Shown piece by piece: positions 11,151 to 19,596 of a DNA stretch of 64,000 nucleotides. Under the pieces are notes generated by a model that was given only the letters and a program-made list of their open reading frames with translations, was not told the DNA's origin and did not search any database. Each line of letters opens with the position of its first letter. Positions within the stretch are counted from its first letter, which is position 1. The stretch comes from Lindgomyces ingoldianus (taxonomy: Eukaryota > Ascomycota > Dothideomycetes > Pleosporales > Lindgomycetaceae): assembly GCF_010093535.1 (NCBI RefSeq), contig NW_022985206.1, forward strand, positions 317,518 through 381,517. Reading direction: 5' to 3'. The position numbers were made by a program, and so were the translations under genes.

Positions 11151-11567
11151 ATTGTCAGATTGAAGCACTGTTTCTGGGCTTCCTGAGATGAATGATGGGT
11201 TTGGATATGATGTATGGGATGATTGATTGATTGTATTGATTGTGTTGACTTATCGATCCTTTTTTTTTGCTCTACTCGTGTTGCTCGGCTTTTTGTTCTG
11301 CCGATCCGAGTCCCTCGCGCACTAGCCCTATGCGCGACCAGCTTGCAACATGCTGCAATTTGCTGCAAAATGCTGTAACATGCTGCAATTTGCTGCAATT
11401 TGCTGCAACATGCTGTAAAATGCTGCAATTTGCTGCAACATGCTGCAACATGCTGCAAAATGCAGCAATTTGCAGCGACATACTGTTCGAGCTTATTGCT
11501 CGTACTATGTAGCAGCTTTCGTCAAACGTTCCTCCTGTCTTGACAGTAGGTGCGCATATCTGACAAT
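11151..11567. mobile_element. Unmutated MITE with decamer minisatellite
   Basis: A 417-bp block of normal composition inside heavily mutated DNA. Its ends are a perfect 10-bp inverted repeat, ATTGTCAGAT (11151-11160) and ATCTGACAAT (11558-11567). No convincing target duplication is visible because the flanks are low-complexity AT. It still contains many TGG, TGA and TCA trinucleotides, so it either arrived after RIP of the host element or is too short to be targeted. No coding potential is claimed; the open frames here only reflect the internal repeat. Confidence 0.7.
11343..11482 (+). repeat. 10-bp minisatellite, 14 units
   Basis: Tandem GCTGCAAYWT units in strict 10-base register, with variants ending AACA, AATT, AAAA and TAACA. 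The last two units carry GCAGC in place of GCTGC. Confidence 0.95.
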
Positions 11568-11589
11568 AATAATATATAATAAAGCTGCT

Positions 11590-12120
11590 AATATTAGTTA
11601 TAGGGCTTAAACTTATCTTTCTTTGCTTAACATTCTATAAGACATATATACAGGTACATTAAAAGACACTAGCTAACGTTCCTAAGGGTTTCCCCCCCTA
11701 GACGTTAGATAACAACGTTGCCTAGTAGGGGATCTAGTTAGAATAGGTAACTAACTATAACACTATAGTTAGCAAATAAAGATATAACTTTAAGTAGGCT
11801 AAGGCTAATAACTCTTAACCTAGGGCTAGTAGTAGTGCTGCATAACTCTTAGAAGGTTACTGTAAGCGCCTTACCTATACTTAACTAATCTATAAGTACT
11901 ATAAAGTTAGTTGCATAGAGCTGTGTACTTATTACACTACTTATTATAGTAGCCCTCTGCGCTGCATTATCTACCTAGACAGCTTCTGTGTCTCTAAAAA
12001 GAACATAGAAGGCTAGTGTGTAGAGTGTTGTTATGCTAGAAAGCTCTACTTAGTAGCTTCTAAGTAACTATTAGTGCTGCTAACTTCTAGAAAAATAAAA
12101 AATCTATGTAGTTACCTAAA
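11590..12120 (+). other. Possible Cys-rich coding remnant in the 10.5-kb element
   Basis: Between two non-coding AT stretches the + strand reads for about 120 codons with few stops and several spaced cysteines (an LRCIIYLDSFCV segment followed by a QCVECCYAR-like segment once one stop is read through). This could be a zinc-binding accessory protein of the transposon. I do not recognise it and it may be chance. Confidence 0.25.
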
Positions 12121-12267
12121 GAAAGTTAGTTCTAGTAATTAAGATTATTAATGTTTATATTTTTAAATTTTTATATATAATAATGTAAAGCTTTTACCTA
12201 ATAACAATTTCTTTACACTACTTAGTAATGTATATGCTTACATGCATTACTTAGTAATTCTATAGTT

Positions 12268-12296
12268 ACCTGCACTAATATATTATAAGCGCAGCT
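12268..12296. repeat. 29-bp palindrome, copy 6
   Basis: Arms ACCTGCAC and GCGCAGCT around TAATATATTATAA. Confidence 0.65.
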
Positions 12297-12474
12297 AACT
12301 ATATATTAACACATAAATGTATACTTTATGTCTTACCTTTTTACTGCAAATGTCTTATGTTTTGCCTACTTACTGTATTACTACTTATTAATTAATAAGC
12401 TAATAAAATAACAAGCTACAACTATGTAAATATTATATCTATGTATTATTAGTTATATATTAAATTCTGCAGCT

Positions 12475-12503
12475 AGCTGCGCACACATTTTATGTGCGCA
12501 GCT
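12475..12503. repeat. 29-bp palindrome, copy 7 (best preserved)
   Basis: Arms AGCTGCGC and GCGCAGCT are perfect complements. The pairing extends into the centre (ACACAT...ATGT), so almost the whole unit can fold. Confidence 0.8.
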
Positions 12504-12716
12504 AGACTACTTATTTTAGCGCAGTAAAAAGGTAAGGTTATAAGATAATATTAATCTAATATGCTTTATACACTAAGCAAACTTCTCTACTGCTAGCTAC
12601 AGTATGTAAGAATAAACCTTTTATGTTAATGTGTATATTAAGCTTCTAACTACGCATGTACTTTTAACAAAACCCTACAGGTATGCATATATATGTAGTT
12701 GCAGAATATAGTAGCT

Positions 12717-12745
12717 ACCTGCGCTAATAAAATACAAGCGCAGCT
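12717..12745. repeat. 29-bp palindrome, copy 8
   Basis: Arms ACCTGCGC and GCGCAGCT around TAATAAAATACAA. Confidence 0.75.
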
Positions 12746-14608
12746 ACTCTACATATTACTGCAGCACATTAACATGCACTATGTGCTGCAACAAACTAGC
12801 TACTAACCTGCCTTCTATGTGCTAGCGTGCAATTCTCCTAATTACTTGCTAATACTAGGCGCTTTCTGCGCTGTTTTTTAACATGCTTAACTACTAATAG
12901 CGCACTACAGGCAGTAAGCTTAATGTTTAGAGTTGTAGCTTAAAGGGGCACTTTTTACACTATAGCGCTTAAAGGGGCAACTAATAGAGTAGTAAGTAGA
13001 TAAATAGTAATCTGCCTTATAAAGACTGCTAGCGCTTTTCTTATAAAAGGTTAATTACTAGGCGTAATAGGTTTTATCTTAAAGGCAGCATAAGTTACAG
13101 AGATAACGCAATCCCTGTATGTTTTTGCCTATGCCTATTAAAACAAATTGCCCTCTGCAACCTGCAGGTATAAAGACGCTATGCAATTACAATTCTTCTT
13201 CTAGAGAACACGCTCTTTTAGATCTAGACAGATAGACTAGAGCTAGCTGCTAGTACCTCTCTTATTTCTAAGTGTAATAGTAAGACTAAGTAGCGCATCT
13301 TTAACTTTAGCCTTTATTACAGGATTAATAGTGTCTTTGTCCTTAACATTGTTTAATAGCATAATAAAATACTACTTTAAAGCATAACTAGAATAGTTAT
13401 TATAAAGGTTAGTGTAAATTTTTTTAAAGGGCTCTAAAATTATGTTCTAATAGCAGCTACTATTATAAACCTTATGCTTAAATGCTAATAAATAGTGCTT
13501 ATACTAAATACTATTAGGCGCATTTTTAGGCAAAGGCTTTTTATAATTAAGTAGGTAAAGCTTTTACCTACTATTAATAAAAAAGCTGTTAGTAAGCTTA
13601 TTAACACTAACTAAAAAAAGTTTACTAAGAAACTTTAAAGCCTATGCCTAATAGAAATATAGTGCTAGCGTAGGTGTTTGCTATTTAATAGAGATTTAAT
13701 ACTAGAAAGAACTAATAACCTTATTACTAGGTGCCTACATAAAGACAGCCTTGTCTTCTTTAAGAGTGTTGCTATAGTTTACCTACCTAAGCTTCTGCAA
13801 AGCATTCTTAAGAAAGTAGTAACTAAACTAGGTAATATACTTTACACCTAGTAGGTTAACTTCTAGCGCATATATAAATATAGTAATAAGTATGCAAAGC
13901 TTACTGCTATTAAAATAACACTTAATATTAATGTAAGTGTCTAGTGTAAGCTGTTTATAATACACTTACATAATCTAATTTATAGTGTTTATATAACTAG
14001 CATTATTTAACTAGTAAGTAATACTAGCTGCTAGTTCTATAGTGTCTTTAATAAAGTAGATAAAGAATATTATTTTTAGTAACACATAATTAAAATAAGC
14101 TAAGGTGTTATTAACTATAGTATAAAAGACTTTATAGTAGAGTAAATAGATCTTGCTTAAAAAGGTAAGCTCTAGCTTTATAAAGATGTTGCTGTAATAT
14201 ACCTTTGTTTAAATAGAAGCGCCTTTGCAGAGATAATAGAAGCCTGTAGACTAGGATACATCTAAGAAGTTAGTGTGCGTAAGAGTAGCTGTTGTACTAA
14301 ACTAGCAAGTATAGTCCTTAAGTTAGTCCTGCAGCTTAGATATCTGCCTATAATAAGGACAGAAGCCCCCTCTCTAGCTGTTGCAGGCATAAAGATGTAG
14401 CTTATTAATAGTAATTAGCTAGTAGTGTTGCCTAAACTTAAAATTCTTAATTACACTCTTAAATTTCTCTTTATTAACATAGCTGTTATTAAATGTTTTT
14501 ATTAGTGTAGTCTTTTAAGCTATAACTACTGCCCTTATTAGTGCATTCTTAGTCTGTCTAGGCTTCTTAGGGACTACCTCCCCTAGAACCTCTAGTAAAG
14601 CTGTAACA

Positions 14609-14637
14609 CGCTGCGCACGCGGTTTATGTGCGCAGGT
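14609..14637. repeat. 29-bp palindrome, copy 9
   Basis: Arms CGCTGCGC and GCGCAGGT around ACGCGGTTTATGT. It lies within the region read as helicase, without breaking its frame. Confidence 0.7.
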
Positions 14638-14791
14638 AGACGCGCCTTTTCTACAACAACTAGTGTTTAGTGTAGTTAAAGTAGTAAGCTAAGACATTAA
14701 TGCAGTTAAAAAAGTTAGTATGTAAAAAGTTAAAGTGCTATTTAAAAACACTAAAGTAATTAGCTGTAAAAAGAGGTAGAAATTAATAGAC

Positions 14792-14820
14792 AGCTGCGCT
14801 TGTTAATTATTAGTATAGCT
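14792..14820. repeat. 29-bp palindrome, copy 10
   Basis: Left arm AGCTGCGC intact, right arm GTATAGCT degraded. Confidence 0.45.
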
Positions 14821-15602
14821 AGCTAGTAAATTATATGCCTTACTTACTTATAAATCCTAAGAATGTAAGGTAGCAGGTAGAGAAGTCTATGTATTAGTTA
14901 AAGGAGCTAAATTATTAGGTAAACTTATAGTTGCCTATGTAAACTTTATAAAAGCATAGCTAACTATAAAATTACTTAACAAATTAACATTTTTTTTATT
15001 TAGGGCTTCTCTAACTACAATTTTAGCTAACAACTAGACATAAGTATATCTGCCCTAGGCAATATTATGCTAGTGTTCTACAGTATTGCTATTGCTGTCT
15101 AAAATAAAAGGGAGAACACTAATCCTACAGTAGCGCTTATAAGCCTCTTATACCTGTCCCTATTTAATTACCTTTAGAGGACTTATAATAAGAGTAATAG
15201 GCTGCAACTAAGAATCTAGTGTTGCATAATACTCTATAATAACATATGTCTTTCTATACCTAGTTTACACAACAAGTATACTGTTATAATTGTTATATAG
15301 GTTCTTAAAAGCCTGTTTTTAACTAAGCTTTAAGTTATAACTAGTACTATTTTTAAGCAGAGCAACAGCTTTATTAAAGGGCAGGCGTAAGTTTAGTTGT
15401 TAGAGCTTATCTGCTGCTGTTAAGCTAATAACAGCTAGGGAATAGAAACTAGTTAGAAGGTCCTCTATATTAGAAGAAAAGAGCTATAAATTGTTAATGT
15501 TCTTAGGGGGCATACTAAAATAGTATATAAGCAGGAAACACGTAAACTTGCGTTGTAGGTTAAGATACTTTAGACGCAACTTAATTCTGCAGTTATCTGC
15601 GC

Positions 15603-15631
15603 ACTAAAAATTACACAGGCGACTAGACCCT
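15603..15631 (-). repeat. Right subterminal inverted repeat
   Basis: Reverse complement of 5322-5350, ending GGCGACTAGACCCT, 96 bp inside the right end. Confidence 0.8.
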
Positions 15632-15711
15632 CTAGAAGAGATGTGGTCCAAGCTTGACTTTAAGCCCACGGTCACGTGGGTGGACCAAGAAAATCTTAGG
15701 AGGCGGGTCGT

Positions 15712-15726
15712 GTTATTACTAGACTA
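15712..15726 (-). repeat. Right terminal inverted repeat of the 10.5-kb element
   Basis: GTTATTACTAGACTA, followed at 15727-15736 by the second copy of the 10-bp target duplication GAGGCCTAAG. Confidence 0.9.
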
Positions 15727-16280
15727 GAGGCCTAAGGTGAGGTTGTTGGCATTGTATAGAGCACGTAAGGGCTATAGGCAGTGCAACTAGCAGAGTTTTC
15801 TGTATCGCCTCTTAGTATAATTGTATAAAAAAAACAGTGAGGAATCACCTACTTTCGCATTGTCTATCTCATAACCTGTTTAATGTATACAGATCTACTT
15901 GGTTGGTGGCTCTAGATTGGTCGTTCACAGTACCCTACTGTTTTCAAGATAGCCCTTGATTTCCTCTCTATACTAGCTAAGAGGAATCTCCTTAGTGGAG
16001 CAACAATTCAAGCGCTACAGCTGCAAAGAATTAGCTTTATTGTAGGCTAGTTGCTAGTGAGCTTAGTGAGTTAGTTAATTACATAAAATCCGCCCTATCT
16101 GATCGTACTACGAACTAATTCTTAGCAATTGTATTGTAAGTACAGTGAATTAGTTCGTACTGACTACGACTCGTAGTCCCCTCTGCTCCTCTAGTAATCG
16201 TATAATTGTACTAATAAACCAAGTCGTAGGGCGGTTGAAAACTCCCAGTCGAATCGTATTACTTCCGATTGGTTACGCTG

Positions 16281-16509
16281 CGTGAAGTGGATCTGGGCTG
16301 AGCGAGAGTACTTGCAGCGGTTGGTAAGGAGGGGGGTCGAGGTGGCTAATGACGTGACGAGGTATATCAATGATATGATCGCATATCATAGGGTGGAGAA
16401 GGTGATGCCACCTACTGGGGAGGAATGTAGAAGGCGGTTATAGAGGGGTATGAGCGAAGCTGGCCAACAGATCGTAGAACGTTTCAACTTAGCTTTTCAG
16501 GGCTCGTAA
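16281..16509 (+). pseudogene. Disrupted host gene, 3' fragment
   Basis: Begins with the second copy of the target duplication (CGTGAAGT, 16281-16288). From the TGG at 16288 the frame is open for 51 codons, including a charged helical run (WAEREYLQRLVRRGVEVAND), to TAG at 16441. It then continues in the same frame for 21 codons to TAA at 16507. The TAG may itself be a mutated CAG or TGG. It is the in-frame continuation of 4911-5037, and together they would encode about 115 residues. Family not recognised. Confidence 0.65.
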
Positions 16510-18333
16510 GTTCTTACTTTGTTAGTGCTTTTATACTGCTAAGAGGAAGGGGGGAGTTATTACTCAGTATAACTATAATAATTAAGACCCTTTCTATAAC
16601 TATTCTTTTACTAAGAGTTACAACATAACTGTTAGAGTAGTAGGAGAGGAGAGCTTCTTCATATGCTCTATAAAGCTGTTAAGCTTAACTATGTAAGACT
16701 GCTGTCCCTCTACACTTTACAAAGAGTTATAGTTATACTTAGTTATATGGCATAGCCTAGATAGAACAATCTACTAAGTATTCTTTTTATTATTAAATCG
16801 GTTTAGCACTTTTCAACCTATTATCTACTAAAAGCACTAAAGTATATAGTTATTCTGTCTGAACGTAATTTAGAACGTAACCTCTGGCCTGTGCACTAGG
16901 GATTACGCGTACATAAGAACCCTCTCTCTTCGCACAAAGAGAGCGGGCGTAGTTAAATATAATTGTTGCCTGCCACTAGTTCTTCTGCGCCTTCGGGCGA
17001 ATACCCAAGCCATCTGACATATTCTTACTTTTTTCGTTTAATTATTTCTCTCTCTTCTGCACAGAGAGGGAATGCAGGATAGAGGGTGTATGGAGCAGAG
17101 CTACAGAGGCCGGGGAGCCTATGTACCCCGCGACATTACCTAGTTTAAATATTCTAAGGCAACCCTGCTACTTAGTCAGTGTAAGGACGGGGGTTTGTAC
17201 CACTCCGCCATTACAACTAAAAAGGTGCTAATAATCAACCAACAGTTGATTTTTGCGTACAGAACAGTATATATGCCTTCTAGTTAAGGCTCGGTAAGTT
17301 CTCTTCCCTTCCCTACTTCTTATCCTTTTCATCTATGCTTGCTCTCTTCTCTTTGCATAGACTCTTTAGAATAATTACCTAGAGAGTAATTCTACTGCCT
17401 AGTTAAAGAATAATAAGTACTTTCTTTATCTAGCCTTTCTACTTTCTTGTTTTTTTATCTATATTCTCTCTCTTATTTTCTTCTTTTAACTATAGTTACT
17501 ACTATTAGTATAAGAGAAACCTTTAATGCTAGGTAAATTATTAGCTTTATAATTATATGTCGCGTACAGCTATCCGTCTACATATATCCTTCTGCTGTGC
17601 TAGCTAGGAGGTTGACCTTTTAGCAAACGCAACATTATATTTACTATTTTATTTTAATTATAAGTAATAGTTGTTTCATCTAGTTGTTGTAACATTTAAT
17701 ATTTTTATTATACAAGTTACTTACTACTTCATGCTTTAGTCTTCTCTTACACTTAACTATCTACCTACACTTCTTTAACCTACTGCTGCCTAGCCACGCC
17801 ACCTGCTGCAGCCTAGAGCTATTGGTGGCCTTAAGTCACATAACGGGTTCATCTAGTACTATATAAACCTGTAGTTGCCTTTCTTTAGCAATTAATCTAG
17901 TTTCTTATGCTTCTTGTACTTCTTCTAGCTTTATATATAGAACTTTTCATTAAGCTTAATCTTTTATTCGATTAATACTCTCTACTTAGATAAGAGACTT
18001 CTAATGCTTTTAAGATTTTCTATGTTGTCTACTCTCTATACAATAGAGACAGGTATAACTTCTAATATAATACTACACTAGCGATTATACTCTTCTAAAG
18101 TTAATTAAACCTAAAAGTAATAGCTTACCACAGCTAGCAAATGTCTAATAACAGTGTTAAATTTATAAAGAAGAGGAACTATATTCTTGCTACAGAATTA
18201 GGTTTTATACTACAACACTTAGCTAGCTTAGTGTCTACTGCACTACAGCTAATGTGTGCGCAGTTGACTGCACATTGCTCTAGATTACTGCAAGTTGCTG
18301 TAGTTTACTTCATGCTCTTTCTAACGCTGCTAG
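16510..18333. other. Mutated AT-rich stretch with a less mutated patch
   Basis: RIP-like DNA at 16510-16880 and 17240-18330 flanks a more GC-rich patch (about 16880-17240). The patch contains two similar short hairpins, CTCTCTCTTC...AGAGAG near 16918-16945 and near 17047-17070, probably ends or interior of an unidentified element. No gene or complete transposon boundary could be set. A degenerate palindrome at 18236-18265 (TACTGCAC, 14 bases, GCGCAGTT) resembles the 29-bp family of the 10.5-kb element. Confidence 0.4.
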
Positions 18334-18622
18334 TGTAACGATTCTCAGGAATCGTTCCATCTCAGGTGGCCCGGAACCTATCCGGAAGGTCCTCGTATCG
18401 CCCCCGGCCCCGACCTGGCCCTGCCCCCTGCTGTTACCCCTATTCCCCCATGTATTTAGCCGTACCTCGCCCGTAGCTAGCTCGGTAGTTTTCTGATATC
18501 CTTTGTACAAGGCCTATAGGTGTCAATGGAATTCCCAGGTCATTGAGTCCCCACACACTCCCATATGCCTCTGAGTGGATTCCTACCGCATTCGGACCCA
18601 TTGTCTTGCCTGCGCCGTTACA
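18334..18622. mobile_element. Solo LTR, 289 bp, unmutated
   Basis: Begins TGTAACG and ends CGTTACA (a 7-bp inverted terminal repeat with TG...CA ends), flanked on both sides by the 5-bp duplication GCTAG (18329-18333, 18623-18627). No internal region follows, so this is a solo LTR left by LTR-LTR recombination. It is GC-rich compared with its surroundings and keeps TGG, CCA and TCA, so it was not RIP-mutated. It is unrelated in sequence to the 615-bp and 253-bp LTRs downstream. Confidence 0.9.
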
Positions 18623-18981
18623 GCTAGCTAATCTCTAACGAATACCCCTAGACACTAGCTTACTATACTTGTATATTAGTGTGGTTTTTATTATGCTAGT
18701 TCTTTAGACCTTACATGTGCCTTTAGTAAAATCTACTTAGCTGCTACAGCTTGTTGCTAGTAACAGGATGCTAATTTAAAATGAACAGGTGCTTAAACCT
18801 CTAGAATTACTAGCATTACTATATGTACTAAGCAATAGCTAAAAGCTATAGATTAGTTAAATTAGCAAGAATTTAGCATACATAGTTAGTATTTACAAAC
18901 AAGATAGAATGCCTTCTAGATGCTAGGTTCTATTTAGATTCTTATTCTACTTACAGATTCTTATAGGCCTAACCTATTACA
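18623..18981. other. Mutated AT-rich DNA, nothing recognised
   Basis: Short stretch between the solo LTR and the Gypsy element; no open frame or repeat boundary apart from the flanking duplications. Confidence 0.5.
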
Positions 18982-19596
18982 TGTTACGGTCTATGGTTGG
19001 ACCAACGTAACTCCACTAGCAGTGCTCCACAATCTAGCCGGATTGGGACAGGGCTCGCTTATGGACCAATCGGAGGTCACGGAGGCGGCGCAGCCGCCCG
19101 CAGTAATAGAAGAATGCGTTGTCCAATAAGGAATAGGACGCGAGGCCTAAGGGAGCTTAGCAAGCTCTAGCGAGCTAGATAAGTTAGCAGTAGGGCTAAC
19201 TTAAGAAACTTATCTAAACTTGCCTAAACTCCCCTTAGCGCCCTAGCACATGTATATAGTTCCTACATTAAATAACCTTTAGAAGGTGTGTTTAATGTTT
19301 AGTTTATTCTTTACATAGACTAAGTAGCATTTAGCTTTCTAAAGAGCTGCAATACTATCTGTATATCTTGCACTATATATACCTCTAACCCTGTCTAACA
19401 GGACTGTTTAACCCTAGCCTCCCTACTGCTGCACATAGGGCAAACTACAATCTAGTCACCCTAAGAAACTCTCTATTAGCCTAATAGCCTATACGTAGGA
19501 CTGTACACCCTACTAGTTAGCCCCTACTATCTATCCTACTCCTCCCCTAGGAATACTATAAGACCTAAGTGCTTCTATAAAGCAAGGATTGTAACA
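18982..19596 (+). repeat. Left LTR of the Gypsy element
   Basis: The 5' part up to about 19140 keeps TGG, CCA and CG. From about 19190 on, positions that are CCA, CCG or TGG in the other LTR are mostly CTA or TAG here. Confidence 0.95.

Larger units (their letters stand above)
12880..15513 (-). pseudogene. RecQ-type SF2 helicase remnant of the 10.5-kb transposon
   Basis: Minus-strand reading from an ATG at 15513, treating TAG/TAA as mutated codons. Order of helicase signatures: a Q-like LSxKQAFKNLY segment; motif I (about 15245-15275) reading VVQTRYRKTY where TGxGKS/T is expected; motif Ia-like TLIISPLKVIKQGQV; motif II at 14391-14415 reading INKLHL for VDELHL, i.e. D to N and E to K as G-to-A mutation would give; a conserved YRQISKL stretch; motif III-like STTATLT for SATL; and motif IV-like FIKDTIELA. 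The C-terminal half (about 12900-13900) continues open with scattered Cys, as in the RecQ zinc-binding region. It resembles fungal RecQ-like proteins found near telomeres and in transposons. Clearly non-functional now. Confidence 0.7.
5219..15726. mobile_element. 10.5-kb DNA transposon with RecQ-like helicase and DUF6589-like remnants
   Basis: Both ends carry the perfect 15-bp inverted repeat TAGTCTAGTAATAAC (5219-5233; complement at 15712-15726), flanked by a perfect 10-bp duplication GAGGCCTAAG (5209-5218, 15727-15736). The related hAT copy at 43861-44631 has this sequence once and uninterrupted near 44455, so it serves as the empty site. A second inverted pair lies about 100 bp inside each end. 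The content is RIP-degraded: a DUF6589-like protein (+, about 7140-9784), a RecQ-type helicase (-, about 12880-15513), a Cys-rich remnant near 11590-12120, an inverted pogo fragment and ten 29-bp palindromes. A 10-bp duplication recalls Mutator-like elements, while the helicase recalls Academ-H-type elements, which as I remember make 3-4 bp duplications. The superfamily is therefore open. Confidence 0.8.
5038..16280 (+). mobile_element. hAT-like non-autonomous DNA transposon carrying a nested 10.5-kb element
   Basis: The outer ends are imperfect terminal inverted repeats starting CAGCGTGACCAA on the left and, read inward from the right, CAGCGTAACCAA; 25 of the first 31 bases agree. It is flanked by a perfect 8-bp target duplication, CGTGAAGT, at 5030-5037 and 16281-16288. 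An 8-bp duplication plus a CAG start is typical of hAT. Without the nested element (5219-15726) and its 10-bp duplication the element is about 725 bp. A second copy at 43861-44631 in reverse orientation shows the uninterrupted form. No transposase frame is present, so it is non-autonomous. The internal part (15750-16230) is RIP-mutated; the outermost 50-180 bases are not. A subterminal inverted repeat lies near 16105-16170. Confidence 0.85.

Noticed and set aside
11144..11512. Cys/Gln-rich open frames on both strands (up to 104 codons)
   Set aside because: They are translations of the decamer minisatellite GCTGCAAYWT and its flanks; a 10-bp unit gives every frame a repetitive peptide.
6841..14820. 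CRISPR-like array from the regularly built 29-bp palindromes
   Set aside because: Copies are irregularly spaced by hundreds to thousands of bases, the organism is eukaryotic, and there are no cas genes.
5219..15726. Starship-type giant element
   Set aside because: Starships start with a tyrosine-recombinase (DUF3435) gene at the 5' end and have short targets; here there are true TIRs, a 10-bp duplication and no recombinase remnant seen.
5209..15736. Assigning the 10.5-kb element firmly to Mutator
   Set aside because: The 10-bp duplication fits, but no MULE transposase or SWIM/WRKY-like zinc finger could be read and the TIR is only 15 bp.
16880..17240. Possible tRNA or structured RNA in a GC-richer patch with two hairpins
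   Set aside because: No A-box/B-box pair or cloverleaf could be drawn; the hairpins are simple CTCTCT/AGAGAG pairings, more likely from an old repeat.
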